DNA of 64,000 bases from Sphagnum magellanicum (GCA_021904315.1 CM038920.1:5890001-5954000); one strand, 5' to 3'. Counted from the stretch's first letter, positions 37,681 to 51,403 are shown. Notes: generated from the letters alone by a model not told the origin. Translations and numbers: made by a program.

Positions 37681-37850
37681 ATTTAGGGTACTCTTTGAGG
37701 AGGGTTTCATTACGTAGAGTCATGCCGTTGGGCAAATTCATCACCTTCTTACATTTTCTTTTCATTTAGGGTATTATTGGAGGAGGGTTTCGTTAATTAG
37801 AGTCATGCCATTGGGCAAATTCATCACCTTCTTACATATTCTTCTCATCG
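37681..37850 (+). repeat. 82-bp tandem duplication
   Basis: ATTTAGGGTA begins at 37681 and again at 37763. Both copies contain GAGGAGGGTTTC, TAGAGTCATGCC and TGGGCAAATTCATCACCTTC. They are about 90 percent identical by eye. Confidence 0.85.
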
Positions 37851-38237
37851 TACATAGCTGTTATTGCATCTTTGAATTATGAGCAAGGCACCACCCAAAT
37901 GTTGGGTTGAATAGATGGGCCATACAAAGTGTCTAGGGATTTGTAGGCGGCAAATTGAATTCCAATTCCACTATGAACATTGAGATCTTGCAACTACACA
38001 TGGAAATTGTGGCATGCAACAATGGCGGGTTTAGGCTCGAAGCTTCAATAATTAGCTGAAGTTTTACATCTTTGGAACACTTAAAGAACTTGCTGCAAAT
38101 AGTAAATGCATCAAGCTCTCTGCTTTGCTTTTTGTTTTTGTTTAAACCTATTTGATTTAAAGTTCTTCCATTGCATATTCTTGCAATTCAACAACTCAAC
38201 ACAGCATTGATTTTCATTTTTACATTGAACCTACATG

Positions 38238-38670
38238 TTTCCAAGTTCTACCATCATGCAATGCAACAAAGGTTTGCTTTTCTTTCTTGTTTTCAACTAG
38301 TGGGTTTCCAAGTTTTGCCATTGTGTATTTTTGCAATTCAATAGTGTAGTAGGGGTTTTTTTTTTCCTTTCTTGTTTTTAACATGTGTGTTTCCAAGTTT
38401 TTCCATTGTGCATTTTTAAAGTTCAATAGTGTAGTAGAGGTTTGTTTTTCTTTCTTGTTTTGAACCAATATAATTTTAAGTTTTATTGTTGTGCATTTTT
38501 GCAATTCAATAGTGCAACAAAGACTTTTTTTTCTTTTTTGTCTTCAACTTGTGTGTTTCCAAGTTGTGCCATTGTGCATTCTTGAAATTCAATAGTACAG
38601 TAGAGATTTGCTTTCTTTTTTTGTTTTCAACCCACATCGTTTCAAGTTTTTCCTTCACACATTTTGTTAG
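38238..38670 (+). repeat. Tandem array with unit near 83 bp, six copies
   Basis: CCAAGTT or a variant recurs at 38241, 38308, 38393, about 38475, 38559 and 38642. Each unit has CCATTGTGCATTTTTG, AATTCAATAGTG and a TTTCTTTCTTGTTTTCAA run. Minus frames through it give lysine-rich repeat peptides that are by-products. Confidence 0.8.
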
Positions 38671-38944
38671 TAGTGTGTGTTGTAAGTTCATTTTCCACAA
38701 TGGCACCCTTAAAATTGCCTTAGAACTTTTAAGACAACTTTTTTTAAATGGTTCTATTTTGTTTTTTACACTTATGAGTTCAAATTTTTGCGTGTCTTCA
38801 AATTGCAAAAAAAACAAAGCTCATGTTATTACAAATGTTATTTTTAATAGAGTTGCTAGTAGGGCTTCTACTTCAACTAATCCTAACATTTCTAAGATTG
38901 ATCATGTTGACATCACTATTAATGAAAAAGGTGAAAAAAAATTT

Positions 38945-40160
38945 ACATTTTACAAATAAGAAATGAAAGGCTGAGTGAATTGAATCAAAGCTTCCAAGAT
39001 ATTTGGGCTGCAAAGTTTCCTTGGGGCAAGCTAATTGTTGGGCCAAATGGCAAGAGGTAGAAGGTTTGATGCAAAATTTGCACCATAGTTGAACAAAGGG
39101 AAAAATTACGCATCCCTAAACTTGATGGTTGAAAAAACACAATGGTAGGCGGATGTGTAAAGTAATTAACAAGGAGATCAAAAAATCTTACATCAATTAT
39201 AATAGCCAACATATTTAAAACAAAAAGATTTATGCAATAACCAAACAGGATGCCATTCAACTACAAATTATGAACCATAGTTAGGTTGAATATATATATA
39301 TATATATATATGTGCAATTTGTTACCCTTTTCATCATTTGAAGTTCAAGAGAACTATCATTAACTTTGAAAACATGCATCGGTTGTTATAATTTTTGAAA
39401 GTGGAGAACAATTTTAACAAATATTAAATAGACACTAATGGTTGGGGCAAGGCAAAACGCATCACCAATGTGTTATTGGCAACCACTTGAAGATGACCAT
39501 CCCAACATTAATTTATTACATTTCTATAAGTTGTAATTTGAGGTGACTAATATAAATAACCAAACGTGGATTTGAATGCATGCTTATGTTTTTGAAGATT
39601 TTAGGAAGATGCCAATCTTGGTGAATTTAAAGCAAATCACGAATGGTTGCACAATAAACAACCTTACCAACATGATCAAAATATTTATGAAGGTTTTTAG
39701 GGGTTTATTGTACCATGATTTAACTACTAAGGTCATCTACTTTGATGTAGATGGTGTTGGCACCTTCCAAGGCATTAAAATTAGGGTTGCAACCTAGTTA
39801 AAATAAAAGTCTTCACCTTTTTGTATTCATGTGCATTGCATAGCTTTTAAAACTAACCTTACAACCCTCGCTTTTTCAAATCTACCCGTATTTGTGAAGA
39901 TTAAAGCATTATTGGGGAATGTGTATGTATATTTCAATCACTTTCGAAAACAAATTGGCTAAAGTTATGGAAACAAAAGGTCTTAAAATTTTGCACAACA
40001 TTAAAACTAGATGGATTAACATGGCTGTTTCAAGTAAGGTGGTCCTTGAATAATTTTTTTTTTTTTGGTGAAGATGGCACAAGATGTTGTTAACAAATTT
40101 TGTAGTTACAAATTATAAGTTATTATGTGACATTGAGACATTTTTGGGCTAACTTGTGTG
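38945..40160 (+). pseudogene. Decayed hAT-like transposase (BED-finger type)
   Basis: Ordered fragments of a hAT-related plant transposase lie in shifting plus frames. They are: FQDIWAAKFPWGKLIVGPNG near 38985-39050 and a CKICTIVEQREKL segment ending in HNGRRMCKV (39070-39150), which resembles a BED-type zinc finger; HAYVFEDFRKMPILVNLKQI near 39576-39640, running on to DVDGVGTFQGIK near 39750; HCIAFKTNLTTLAFSNLP near 39835-39890; IKTRWINMAVSSKVVLE near 40000-40050; and YKLLCDIETFLG near 40110-40150. The order matches family members I remember. It is riddled with stops and frameshifts, so it is dead. A C-terminal dimerisation part may continue to about 41500 but is not recognisable. Confidence 0.72.
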
Positions 40161-43100
40161 ATGTTTTGTTGGAAACTCTACAATGTTTGATTAAATATGT
40201 TTAAAACTTAGAAACCTTCATTTGCAACTTTGTGAGTAGTGTGAATTTGCGTCAAGTATTCCTTGCATGAAAGGTCTTGAATGCTACAAGAATAATCTAC
40301 CTTTAGAATTGGTTGTAGTTTTGTATTGAAAAAATATTTCTTGAACACCTTGCTTTGCTCAAAACATATTATTGCCACCCAAAGCTACTTAGCAATGATG
40401 GTGTGATGTGTCCAACCTTGCTAGATGGTTTGAAATTGGATCACCACGGGGTAATCACAAACTACACTATCAATTTTTTAACATCACAAGGCAAAAAACC
40501 AATACCTTTTACTATGGCAATGTCTCTTAACTCCAATTAATAAGCAAATGTATGTAAAAAGACTCATATCTATAATATATACTATTATAGGAAGCTAATA
40601 TCTTGTGGTCTTTGAAAGATTTTTATATTTGTGTGTTATCATGTGTCAAAATCCATACACATTTTCAAATGGTCTCATAGCTATTGGAATGTTAAATCAT
40701 ATGTTTTATGGTATTTGACCATAAGTTGTATGATTAAAATGAAAAAATAAAATCTTATTGGGATGTGATTGCAAATGGGAATAGGCATTTAGATATTTTC
40801 TACAGCCCCAAAATTGTGGAAATCTTTTAATCCATTTTCAAGGTGAAAAGTTTGAATTTGATGGAAGTTTCTTCATTCAAAGTGTTCAATGATGTATTAC
40901 GAAAGGAGGGTGAGTTCTTGCAAAAAAAAGATTTTAGGTAGACATATTTATTGTGAAGGTGTTGATAACACTAAAAATACTACAAAAATGGGTTCCTATC
41001 ATGCGAATTTTGGTCCACCTTAGCTTGCAACTACCCCATGCATTTTTTTTCATTCTTGTAGTGAAAAGAAATGACAATTTTTCCATATTGCCACCTTTTA
41101 ACTATAACCCAACATATTCACTATGGAAAAAGGTTAAGATCAAATGGCATTTTGAAGGAAAGGTTTTCATTTTTTTTGAAACTTGTTGAAATCTCCATTT
41201 GATCACACTAGATATGGTAGAAGTTGAACAATTTTTTTCAACCTTGATTTACATCAAGAATAAATTGATAACCTATCTCATAATCCATTTGCATCTGGTC
41301 ATTGAGATGTATGTTCAAAAGCTTTATCATTTGGCCACATTTCCATTCTACATTACCATTCAAGATTGGTAGACCAACAAATGTTAATATGGTGTGAATT
41401 TGTAGTGTATTCTAAAGGCAAACATGCCTAGGTATGTTTTTCATCTAATGCAACTCTATCTTTGTAATGACTTTGAAATCACTAGCTTATGGCCATATAT
41501 GAATGCATTATTATTCATGAAGACTTCTTTCTTAATTAATTTCAACATATAACAAGTTTTGAATTTTGTGTGATTTCGTGCTTGTTAACCTTCAATTATT
41601 TATTGGTTAAATCCATTTATGGATTAGGTTCAATCTTGAAAAGACTTTTAACACATTTTTTTGGTTTATACTTGTTTGCATTGAAATTATTTTTGCTTTC
41701 AATTTTATGGCACTTGTGAATGATGTATGGTTCTATCTATGTACAAGTAACCTTTAATTATTGTTGGGCAAAATCCAATTATGGATTGGGGTTCAATCCC
41801 CTTTGAAAGCATCAAGATGTATTCTTGCATTTATTTGCATTTCGTGGCATTGTATGGTTTTGTGGCATTTTGATTCTTGTGTTTTATGTTTGGTTGTAAC
41901 ATGTAGGACACCTTGAAGTATAATTGGGTAGAATTCATTCATGGATTGAGGTTCAATTCCTTTTGAAGTCATCTTTTTGCATAATTATAATTTCTTTGCA
42001 TGTATTGAACTTGTAATGGTTTTGTGGAATGTAGATCAACTTTTAATTACAATAAGGCATAATAGAATTTTAAACTGGGCTTCAAACACCCCCTTCAAAG
42101 GATACAAGTAAAAATTTCATCCATAATCAATGGGTCCAAGCATAGTAAATTAAACCTAAAAGTACATCTGCTTAAAATACCACTACAAAACCCTAAAACC
42201 CTATTTAAAGGCTATAAAATAAATTGTGAGCTCTATTTGAATTTCCATGAATATTCTTAAACATACTTTAAACATTTAATCTTTATTTAAAATTTCAAAA
42301 AAATTGAAGAAAACATTCATATTAATCCTTGAACAAAATAACATTTTAAAATCCAATAAATCAAAACCTACTTGATTGTTACTTTTCATTTATGTTACAA
42401 GCAACATTTATAGTCTAATTTACCATGCTTGGACCCCAATATTGTGTAACCAAAATTTCACCTTAAGCGTCCACCTAATCACATCCTACCCTCATTTTAT
42501 AAAAACAGAAATAACCACATTACATTCATATGCTTCAACATGGAATAGTCATGAAATCACATGCAAAATGTTAATGTAGCCTACTAATTGGCCTTACCAA
42601 TTTTGTTGGTGCCACCTCCCCCATACCTAGTGATACAAATTGGAAAGGTTGCTTAACATACATTGAAGAAACCAAAAAAAATTAATATGAATGTTTTTCA
42701 CAATAAATACCTATTGAAAGTCAAATAAAAGGAAGTCTAAAAATATAATTAATCAAGAAAAGATCATGTGTCAAGATAAACTAAAATTAAGAAACATTAT
42801 TTATTGCCACTATATCTTTTTAAGTTTGGCTATAATTAAATTTTTTTTGGGAAATGTCAAATTTTTAAAACAAAAGAATTTGTGGAACTATAGCCCATTT
42901 TACATTAGGAATCAAAACCAAGATTGAATTCAAATCAAACATTCCTATTGGTGCAATCATTAAAGTCAACTTCAAGGGTTTCACACTATGAATCAAGGCT
43001 AAGAAAGAAAACAATTTTTTTAAATTTAACATTTTATGGCCCTGACTTGGCCCCAAGGTAGAGAAAGGATATTTATTAAATAGGGAGGCCAATTTGCAAC

Positions 43101-43780
43101 CCTTGGGGCCAATATTGATGCAATAAAATATTGTTGTTTGATGAAATCCATATTGTAGGATCAAAAATAAACCTTATACCAAACCTTGTGTCTTTTCTTT
43201 TTTCTTCGACTCATCTCTTTTCATTTCTTTTTTTATTGAACTTTTGAACTTGTTTGTGAATGATGGAGAAAGTTTCTAATTTTTCTACTTCACTAGAAGT
43301 CGTCCATTCTAACCATATTTTTGCAACTACTATGCAACTAATGTCCAAACTAACTTATTTTACGACTAGTAGTGTGTTAGTCCTATGTGTCCATGTAGTT
43401 ACAACTTGTTATAATCACATATGTAATTATAAGAAAGGTTGAACCAAATTCTAATTGTAGATATGACTATACTTTTACGACTAATATGATTTTCATTGAA
43501 AAGGTAGATGAAAAGTGAACAATGTCATCTAATTTTGATTGCATTCATTGATGGATGATAACGTAGTTGTTTTGAAACCTCAATGAAAGTTTTTGCAATT
43601 GCAATAGTATATTCTACCACATGAACAAAAAAACATAAACCACAAATGGCAAACTTTGTTATTTCAATTGGACTATTATCCCTTCAATGTACCCATCCAT
43701 GGGTTTTTTTTGTAATTATCCATGGGTCTTCCATGATATAATATTAATAGCTAATAATTTGCTAAAAAAGGTTATTATAA
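40161..43780. other. AT-rich, possible worn continuation of the hAT element
   Basis: Small plus frames at 40355-40540 and 40953-41189 have no clear family. After 41500 a phrase like ATTATGGATT(A/G)GGTTCAAT recurs near 41620, 41780 and 41945. No terminal repeats of the hAT element were located. Confidence 0.35.
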
Positions 43781-44370
43781 TCTAGTTGGTAAACTAACCT
43801 TTGTAAGCTTAATAGGTTACATTAAATTAAGTAGGCCTATGTACATTGGTAGCTTAGCCTAGCTTGCATACTTCGTTAATTGGCCTAAGGTATCTATAGG
43901 TAATAGTAGGCTAGTTTATTAGATGTAGCTAATAGGTTAGGCTATGAAGGTTAAACCTAGTTAGGCTAAGTAAGCTAAATAGGTAGTTGGTAGGCTAGGT
44001 CATTAATTAATTGGTAAACTAGGTAGTAGGTAGTAAGTAGGATAGGTAATAGGTAGGTTAATTAGTTTATTGTGTGAATATGTGATATGTTTTCATATTA
44101 GTTAATTAATTAATTAGGTTAGGTATTTAATCAATTAATTAGATAGGGCAAGTAATATGTAATAAGTAGGATAGGTATGTAACCTAGGTAGTGTGTAATA
44201 AATAGGATAGGTACTAGTAGGTAGTAGGTAGGTAGGTAAGCTAAGCAAAAGGTATTTCATTTTGTGGATATCTCATAGTGTTTTGTATTAATTGATTAAT
44301 TAATTAGTTATGTTAAACAATTAATTTATTAAATGTAGGCTAGGTAGTAGTAGTAGGTAGGTTAAATTGT
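43781..44370. repeat. TAGG-rich degenerate simple repeat
   Basis: Dense TAGGTAG, GGTTAGGCTA and TTAATTAATTAG words with no fixed period. Similar tracts lie at 44600-44700, 58800-59280, 62500-62610 and 63417-64000, which suggests one low-complexity class spread through this genome. Confidence 0.7.
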
Positions 44371-45991
44371 AAATATTTTATTTTGTGGATATATGATAAT
44401 GTTTTTGTATGGTACAAAAGATGTGACATTGTTGTATTGTTTCCCTTTCATTAGAATTGTCCCATATCTTTTGTCTACAATCTTTTGTCACACTTGTAAA
44501 GTATATAAGTAGGTGAAGGAATGGACTAGATTCATGGTATGCACTATAAACATAGTGCATATGCCATTTGGGATGAACCAATCAAAAGGTTTGCCCCCAA
44601 CAAAATAAATAGGATCCTACCTGCTTATTTAGCCTATGCTATGTAGCCTATTTTACCCTAGCCTAGCCTATAATAGGTTGCCTATTATGGTTTAGCCTAA
44701 GATGTATTATAATTAAATACTATAATGATAATATTTATTTTTTATAATTGTAATATTTAATTACTATAATTATAATATATCTTTTTTGAACAAATGGAAA
44801 CTTGCCATGTGTTTTATGGCCATTGGTTTTTAAAATTACCACTTGGTTAAATCCTAACTACCTATCAATGGCACATTTGGTAGCATGCGATTATCTCAAA
44901 TGTAGGCATCAGTGTAATTGCAAATTGGGGTTTCACGTCATACTAAGGATCATCCATGACAATGGATGAGAAATTTTGGCCTAGTCATAAGGTTTGCAAC
45001 TACACTTTCAACGTCATGACCATGTCATGTCTTTTGCAACTAATTGTTTTATGGCACTTGTCCAAGGTAACTATGTTATTTTTAATTGCATGTGTCCATT
45101 ACAACTACAAAGGAGTTGCAAATTCAATCATTGATTTTCAAATGTCTTCTAGTGTTTGGAATATTGAAATGTGATAATCTTGCATGAAAAAGGTGTGTCA
45201 AATGTAAGTTCTCATTCATTTTAGTCCTTTAATTTGCCTTTTCAAATGGCTATAACTACAAAAGTTAATATGCCCATATTGATTTCAAATTATATTTTAT
45301 ATATTTTGTGTCTATGCTTCATCCATGGTGGTTTGATGTTTAGGGCTTAACTTGAGAAAGGAAGCAAATATGAAGAAAAGAATTATACCAAGAAAGGAAT
45401 AATGAAAACATATGAGGGGTTGAAGCCTTAGACTCTAGTTTTTAGCCTTCATGGTTTTACACATGAATTCATTGGCCCCCAAATAAATAATATTCTATTA
45501 ATAACTTGGGGCCAAACAACAAGCCAAGAAATGCTCAAATTTCTCATTATTAGCCCCAAGATCTTTTGTCCTTGACTCTTAGTTTAAAACGGCAAGAGTC
45601 AATTCACCATTGGAAAACATGTATATAATAATTGGCAACATTTCTCCATCCATTAATTTGATGGAACATTATGTCTTTTCATTTTAAAAATAATAATAAT
45701 AACAATGTTACAAAAGGTATCAATATGTTTGAGGTTCAGAGGTTAAATCAATTGCCAAATTTTTAAAAATATTTATTGTTGAGATTTTGTAAATGATTTA
45801 TTTTATTACCAAAGTGAAATTTGATTCAATATTGGAATGTTGACTCTGAAAAGGAATTACAATATTACATTCAAATAAATATGTGAACCACATAGGTAAG
45901 TAGTAGGTACATACAAACATGATAATTTTATTGGTACTTGAAGTGATAGGAAACTCATTATACTTTGTAAACCTCCTTTTCCAAGATTTAA
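44371..45991. other. Intergenic, no gene
   Basis: AT-rich with TTGCAACTA words near 44990-45050. No coding signal. Confidence 0.4.
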
Positions 45992-46110
45992 CACTAGTAG
46001 AAATCATGCCATTTGCAATTGTCATATGCAATCAATTTTCAATTGCATGTGACATGTACAATTGCTAGACCCCATAGTTGCATAAAACAAGTTGTACACG
46101 AGTGAAAATA
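45992..46110 (+). mobile_element. CACTA-like left terminus with TTGCAATTG repeats
   Basis: Starts CACTAGTAGAAATCATGCC, the same first nine bases as the element at 26167. It is followed by repeated (A/T)TTGCAATTG, ATGCAATC and ACAATTGC motifs, as in CACTA subterminal zones. A matching right terminus was not found, so the element is incomplete or its end has drifted. Confidence 0.4.
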
Positions 46111-47600
46111 TGTATGTGGATATTGTATATGGTATGGATTCATACTTCATCCATTTGTATATTTTATGAAGGTTGCACATGTAATTAAGGTGCAAATGCC
46201 ATGGTGACCATTTGAATTTTTAGTGACCAATTATATGATGACACATGGTAATTTTTAAAAACCCAATGATTTATTGATTGATTGATTAATGATTAAGTAG
46301 GTAGGTATGAAGGTCTACCTTATAAATAGGTTTAAATTAATCCTATTTAATGTTTGGGTTGAATTTTTTTCATTGGTTCATCCCAAAAGGCCCTTGGTAT
46401 TTGGTTTGTGAAGAAAATTAATGCACCTATTTTTATAGTGTACACAATTGGCATGTAAAACAAAAGATATGGGATAAAAAATTTAGTTGCACATCAAACC
46501 CAATTACATGGTACATGCAATTACTACATTTCACGTATGCAATATTGACCTAATTTACCAACTACCTACATTTATTTATATAATAATAATAATTACAACT
46601 AATGGTACTAATAAACATAATACTTAATAAAATTCACTATTCATATTAATTATAAATTTTATTAGTAGTAAATTATTATATTATTACCTAGCTTAAATTA
46701 ATAGCTAGTTTACATTATGATATTTATAGCTAATTAATTAATAGAGCCTACTAACCATAGTTAACATAATTAATTAGTGTAGAATATTATTCATTATTAA
46801 TTAATATTCTCAGTAATTATAATTATGACTAAAATTTTATTTTGATAGCTATAATCACCTATAATGATTGACAATGAACATTATTTAATTTGATCAATTT
46901 TAAACTAGGATTTAACCTAGGCAAGGGTATTTATAAGCTAGGTAATGTAATTTACTAACCACATATATATTAATATAATAAAATAAATAAATAAAATAAA
47001 TGATATTAACCTTGGTTAAATTAATTAGAAGGCTAATTTAGTTAGTTTAACCATGTTTATGTTAGCCATGTTAGTTTAGACATGGTTAATTTAGCTTCCT
47101 AGTTAGTTTAATCATAATTAGTTTAACCATGCCTAATTTAGTCTAGATTAATTTAACCAAGATTTAATTTAGGTTTAGCCTTGGGTAACATTAATTAACA
47201 TGGGTTTAATTTTAGTACTAAAAATATGAATCTATTATAAATAGCCTAAGTAAATGTGTTAGGTGTACTAACATAGGTATATATTAGCTTATGATTTTTA
47301 CAACATGTGTCCATTTTGTACACTATTAATTGCATGGTAGTTGAACATACAATTGTATGCCCAAAAATTATACAAAAACAATGTTATAATTATAAACATA
47401 ATCAATCTAGTTGCAAACAACACCTAGTTATACACAATTGCACAATGATTGATCTAAATTATAGACTCTCAAATACACATAATGTGATATCAAACTTTGA
47501 ATATATATTTGTTGTCCCCCTTATCAAAAGGTATCTATTGTACTATATGGGATACTTACATTTTTCAATTTTTTCTTCAATTATTTAGTTAGGGAAGGGG
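46111..47600. other. Low-complexity intergenic, no gene
   Basis: TTAATTA, TAAATAAAT and GTTTAACCATG/GGTTTAATTTAG words dominate, especially at 47010-47230. TTGCAAACAA and ACAATTGCAC motifs near 47400-47445 may be part of the CACTA-like subterminal zone. Confidence 0.4.
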
Positions 47601-49550
47601 GAGGAAAAGGGCAACTCGACTTTTAAAAAAAAAATCTAAGATCAACTGCCCATCAAAGTTGCTTTAAGTAGAACTTTAGCTTTCACAAGTCATAAAGTAT
47701 AAGTCATCATTTGCATGCAACAATTCCAAAGTAAAATTTGTTTAGCCCATTTCAAAATAAAGAGGCATGAAAAAGATGTTTTTTAAAATATTTTTTTTAA
47801 GTGTTTTTTCTCAACATCATATTTACAGTCAAATTGTCAATACATTTGCCACCAACATGCATTTTATTTCTCTTTAATTGAGTTGAATTGATCCAATTGT
47901 TGAATTTAAACTAATTGAATTAGAGAATGTCATTCAAATGAAACTTAATTTCCACAAAATCAATTCAATTTTTTCATCAATGACTTGCCACTAATAGTTT
48001 AAAACAACCCAAAGCCCAAGCTAGGTGGGTGCCCTCCAAGTTCAAAATCATTTTGTGCATTCAATTGACCCATCACAATACTTTTGAAACTTTGGAGACT
48101 TCCCAATATAGAAATATTCATTCTAAATATATTGACATACCAATATTTCCTCACCTATATAGGTTTCCAGACAACAAGCTTGGGCAAAGCATATGGGACA
48201 AAATGAAGTGCTATAAGGAACATGTTGGGGAACACATTGAGAACTTGAGGTGTGTGCTACTATTTGGGAATAGATTGGGGAACACATGGAGAGCATCATT
48301 GGGAACTTTGTGAGAATACCAAAATCCAAAAGAAACACCCCCCCCCCCCCCCCCCCCCCTAAATAGTCTTCGACTTGATAAATGTAGAAAAAGTTAGAAT
48401 TTTCCAAGTTATTTGTATGATAGAAATTTTGGGTTTTGACATGTCAAGGGAGAGTAAATCTGTTGAAAGGACAAGTGCTTCTTGGAGGTGTTCCAACAAA
48501 CCAAAGGCCAAAAAATGGAAACAAAAAGAGTTCTCAGTGATGTTTCGACAATTGGTAAAATATTTGGTGAAATATTTCTTATTTTCTTCAAAAGAAGTTG
48601 GTGTTTGGGATTTAATGAGACCATATTTTGAATATAAAAACAAATAAAATTTCAGATTTCTATATCATATTCCGAAAGGTAGCCAAAAAAAAGAAGAAAG
48701 AATACTTAGATTTATATTATTTTCATAATTCATTTATAGCCAAATTTGAGTAAAACCTTTTTGTGGATGACTGCTAACCCAACTCTATCAAGGACAATAA
48801 TTAGTGAGTATGGGTTGTCAAAGCAAAAAGTGACCAGAGAATAAAAGAAAAAATTGAGGCCAAAAAACTTTGGATGCACTTATGAGGGTGTCTTTATGTG
48901 GAAAGGAGGTCCAAACTACAGATTGGAGGTCCAAGCTATACATTGGCCTAATAGTTATGATATAAAGATTTGGATTGGTGGGAAGCCACTAAATAATTGT
49001 TGAAGTGGATTAATGTTTGAATTTTTCAGCGTACGTACTGTGTGTTACTTTATTAAATTTCAATCATTTAAAAAAATAATTGCATGTGTTTGTTTTTTCA
49101 GTTGATTTTTAAAAACTTGTCGAGTGATTGTGTTTTAAGTTTTAACATCGTAGATGTGAAGAGCCGAAAACATTTATAGACCTTCACTTAGATGTCTTCA
49201 CCCACGTTTAAAGTGGCTTGACCCACCATTTGAAGTTAAACACTGGTTGAAACTACTAAGTGCAGTTCAATGTATCTCAGTTGAAGGCAAATTTTTGCAT
49301 CATGGTGGACTGAAAAAAATAAAAATGCCAGTGCAACCAATACAAAGATTTGTTTTCATCAACCAAAAAAAAACATGAAATTTTTTTGGAAAAGCCCTCT
49401 CTCAAAGTAGTCACATTATAAAGATTTAATTTTTTTATTATTGAAATTATCATGTTTAGATAATAGGTTCTAACTGATAACCAAAATAGAATATAATTCC
49501 TAAAATTTTCTAGTTCATTTTATGACAGCATCGGTCCAAATTTGGCTTAA
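47601..49550. other. Intergenic, no gene
   Basis: Holds a run of 22 C at 48338-48359 and a minus-oriented copy of the palindrome-bearing repeat (48655-48780). Overlapping frames on both strands at 48360-48647 have no family features. Confidence 0.45.
48655..48780 (-). repeat. Palindrome-bearing dispersed repeat, copy C
   Basis: Read on the minus strand it gives GTCATCCACAAAAAGG, CAAATTTGGCTATAAATGAA and, about 60 bases on, TTTTGGCTACCTTTCGGAA. This is the same block order as at 31482 and 53391. Confidence 0.7.
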
Positions 49551-49845
49551 GTCCTCTTGTCAACAATATTGAACCCGCATACTTAAAAACGTGGGTTTAA
49601 AAAGAAATGAAAACAATGGAGACCATCATTCGCAGTTGTGGAATTATTAACATCATACAAAATGATCAACTCTACACGTAAAAAGGTGGGACCTTAGTCC
49701 TCTTGTCGATGATATCGAACCCACATACTGAAAAAATTGGGTTTGAACCAAAAAAAAAAAACATTGGAGACCGTCATTCACACTATTAATGCCGTACAAA
49801 ATAGATCAACTCTACATGTAAAAATGTAGGACCTTAGTAGTGTTG
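49551..49845 (+). repeat. About 140-146 bp tandem duplication
   Basis: GTCCTCTTGTC begins at 49551 and 49697, and a third partial start lies near 49837. Shared blocks are TATTGAACCC/TATCGAACCC, GGTTT(A/G)AA, GGAGACC(A/G)TCATTC and GATCAACTCTACA(C/T)GTAAAA. Confidence 0.85.
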
Positions 49846-50799
49846 ACGTGGGAATGAGTGTACTTTATGAAGGTGCATATGACTGCGAGAAAAATGTGGG
49901 TAGTTGAAGAATGGCGGATAGATAGAATGTACGGTTGCTTGCATATTGAGGGGTTGAAAACTATTCATTTTCAAAGATACTTTTTGCTTTTGCTGGTATA
50001 TACTGTAGCACCTTTTTCATCTCGACATAAATTAAATTATTTTTCATTTCGGCAGCGGGCCTTCCGTGACAGCAACTTAAAACTCGGGCAGTCTAGACAT
50101 ACTAGACTATTCCATAACGTTGACAAGATCTTGCTGCCTGCTGAAAATTCCAAAATTAAGAAACCAAGTGTTGAAGTTAAGATTTCAAATTTAATTAATT
50201 ATTCGACAGTTTGTTGTTGAAATGATAAAACTACTATAGTAGTACAGCCAAAGAGCTACCTATATCGAAAAAATTACAAGTGCTGAAATCAAGTGTTTTT
50301 TGAGATTTCCAATGGCAAAAATTTTACCAAAATTTAAGACAATTTGCAAGATTTCTATACATGGGTTCAAGTATTGGTAGCTAGCCAAAACATATATATA
50401 TAAGGATGTGCTTAAAAATATCTCTTTCATACTTAGCTTGTAGCCACATTTGATTAAATCTTTAAAAGGATCATGGCCATTTTGGCTACATCACAAAATT
50501 GATCCCCCACCAAAAAAAGAAAAAGACATTGTTGCAAATATGGTTTTTTTTTTCGCAATTGTTCTCTTATAGCCCAAAGTGACGATGTTCCACACAAAGA
50601 TTAAGCCAAATTTGGCTACTACAAGCTAAAAATGAAAAAGAATTTTGTTTTTGGAAAACATCCTTCAATATTCTTGGTTGCCTACTTGAACCGTGTGTAT
50701 ATAAATCTGACCTTCTTTTTGTCAATTTTTTCTCCGAGTATTGAAAATCTCAAAAAGCACATGATTTTAGCACTTTTACTTTTCAATGTACCATTTTGG

Positions 50800-50835
<36 letters not shown>

Positions 50836-51403
50836 AAACCTCTCTTCTTATTTCTCTTTGTATTTTGAGGGATCTCCTCCAGCAGAAGATCCCTAGGGAT
50901 TTAGGGAAAATCCCCCTATATTTGTACGTTCCCATGTTCCCATCAAAAGATTTTTTGATGAGATGGATCAGGAAAATTAAAAAACACAAGTAGGAAAGGG
51001 ACAGATCACGAAAATTAAAAAAAACAAGAAGCAAAGAATGGAGGAAAGGAAAAGAAGAAGTTTTTTTTTAAATTTTTTTGGAAACATACCTGGAGGTTCC
51101 CCGTACTCGTGTGTTCTCCACCGGTTGGGAATGCCCTCATGTTACCGCCCTTGTGCGACCCTCCCTCAGGAGAACCCACTCGTGAGTCGTGTGGGGACCT
51201 CCCCTACAACATAGGCTCCCCAAAAAAAAAACACTGAAATTCATTCAAAGACGAGGAGGACAGTCTTTCATTTATTCAACAAAACCAACATCAGTCAAAA
51301 CCTCGTACCATTTGGTTTTACACGCGGTTTGTTATTTAAAGAAGAGGATTTTTCTGGAGAAACCTCACAAGCCCGTCCTGTGTTCTCTTCTTCTTCTTCT
51401 TCC
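49846..51403. other. Intergenic and distal promoter DNA
   Basis: Holds copy D of the palindrome-bearing repeat (50587-50730) and a (TA)n run at about 50800-50831. A GC-richer block lies at 51095-51205, and its CACTCGTGAGTCGTGTG is near-palindromic. A 120-residue plus frame at 49858-50220 is unrecognised, with no splice or family support. Confidence 0.4.
50587..50730 (+). repeat. Palindrome-bearing dispersed repeat, copy D
   Basis: AGCCAAATTTGGCT at 50604-50617 is a perfect palindrome. It is preceded by CCACACAAAGATTA and followed after about 60 bases by TTGGTTGCCTACTTGAACCG. Confidence 0.75.

Noticed and set aside
43292-43376. Miniature CACTA element between CACTAGAAG and CTAGTAGTG
   Set aside because: Only 85 bases long, the ends do not match each other exactly, and there is no internal structure.
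48338-48359. Sequence gap or vector join at the C run
   Set aside because: The flanks are ordinary AT-rich host DNA, and no vector-like sequence was recognised.
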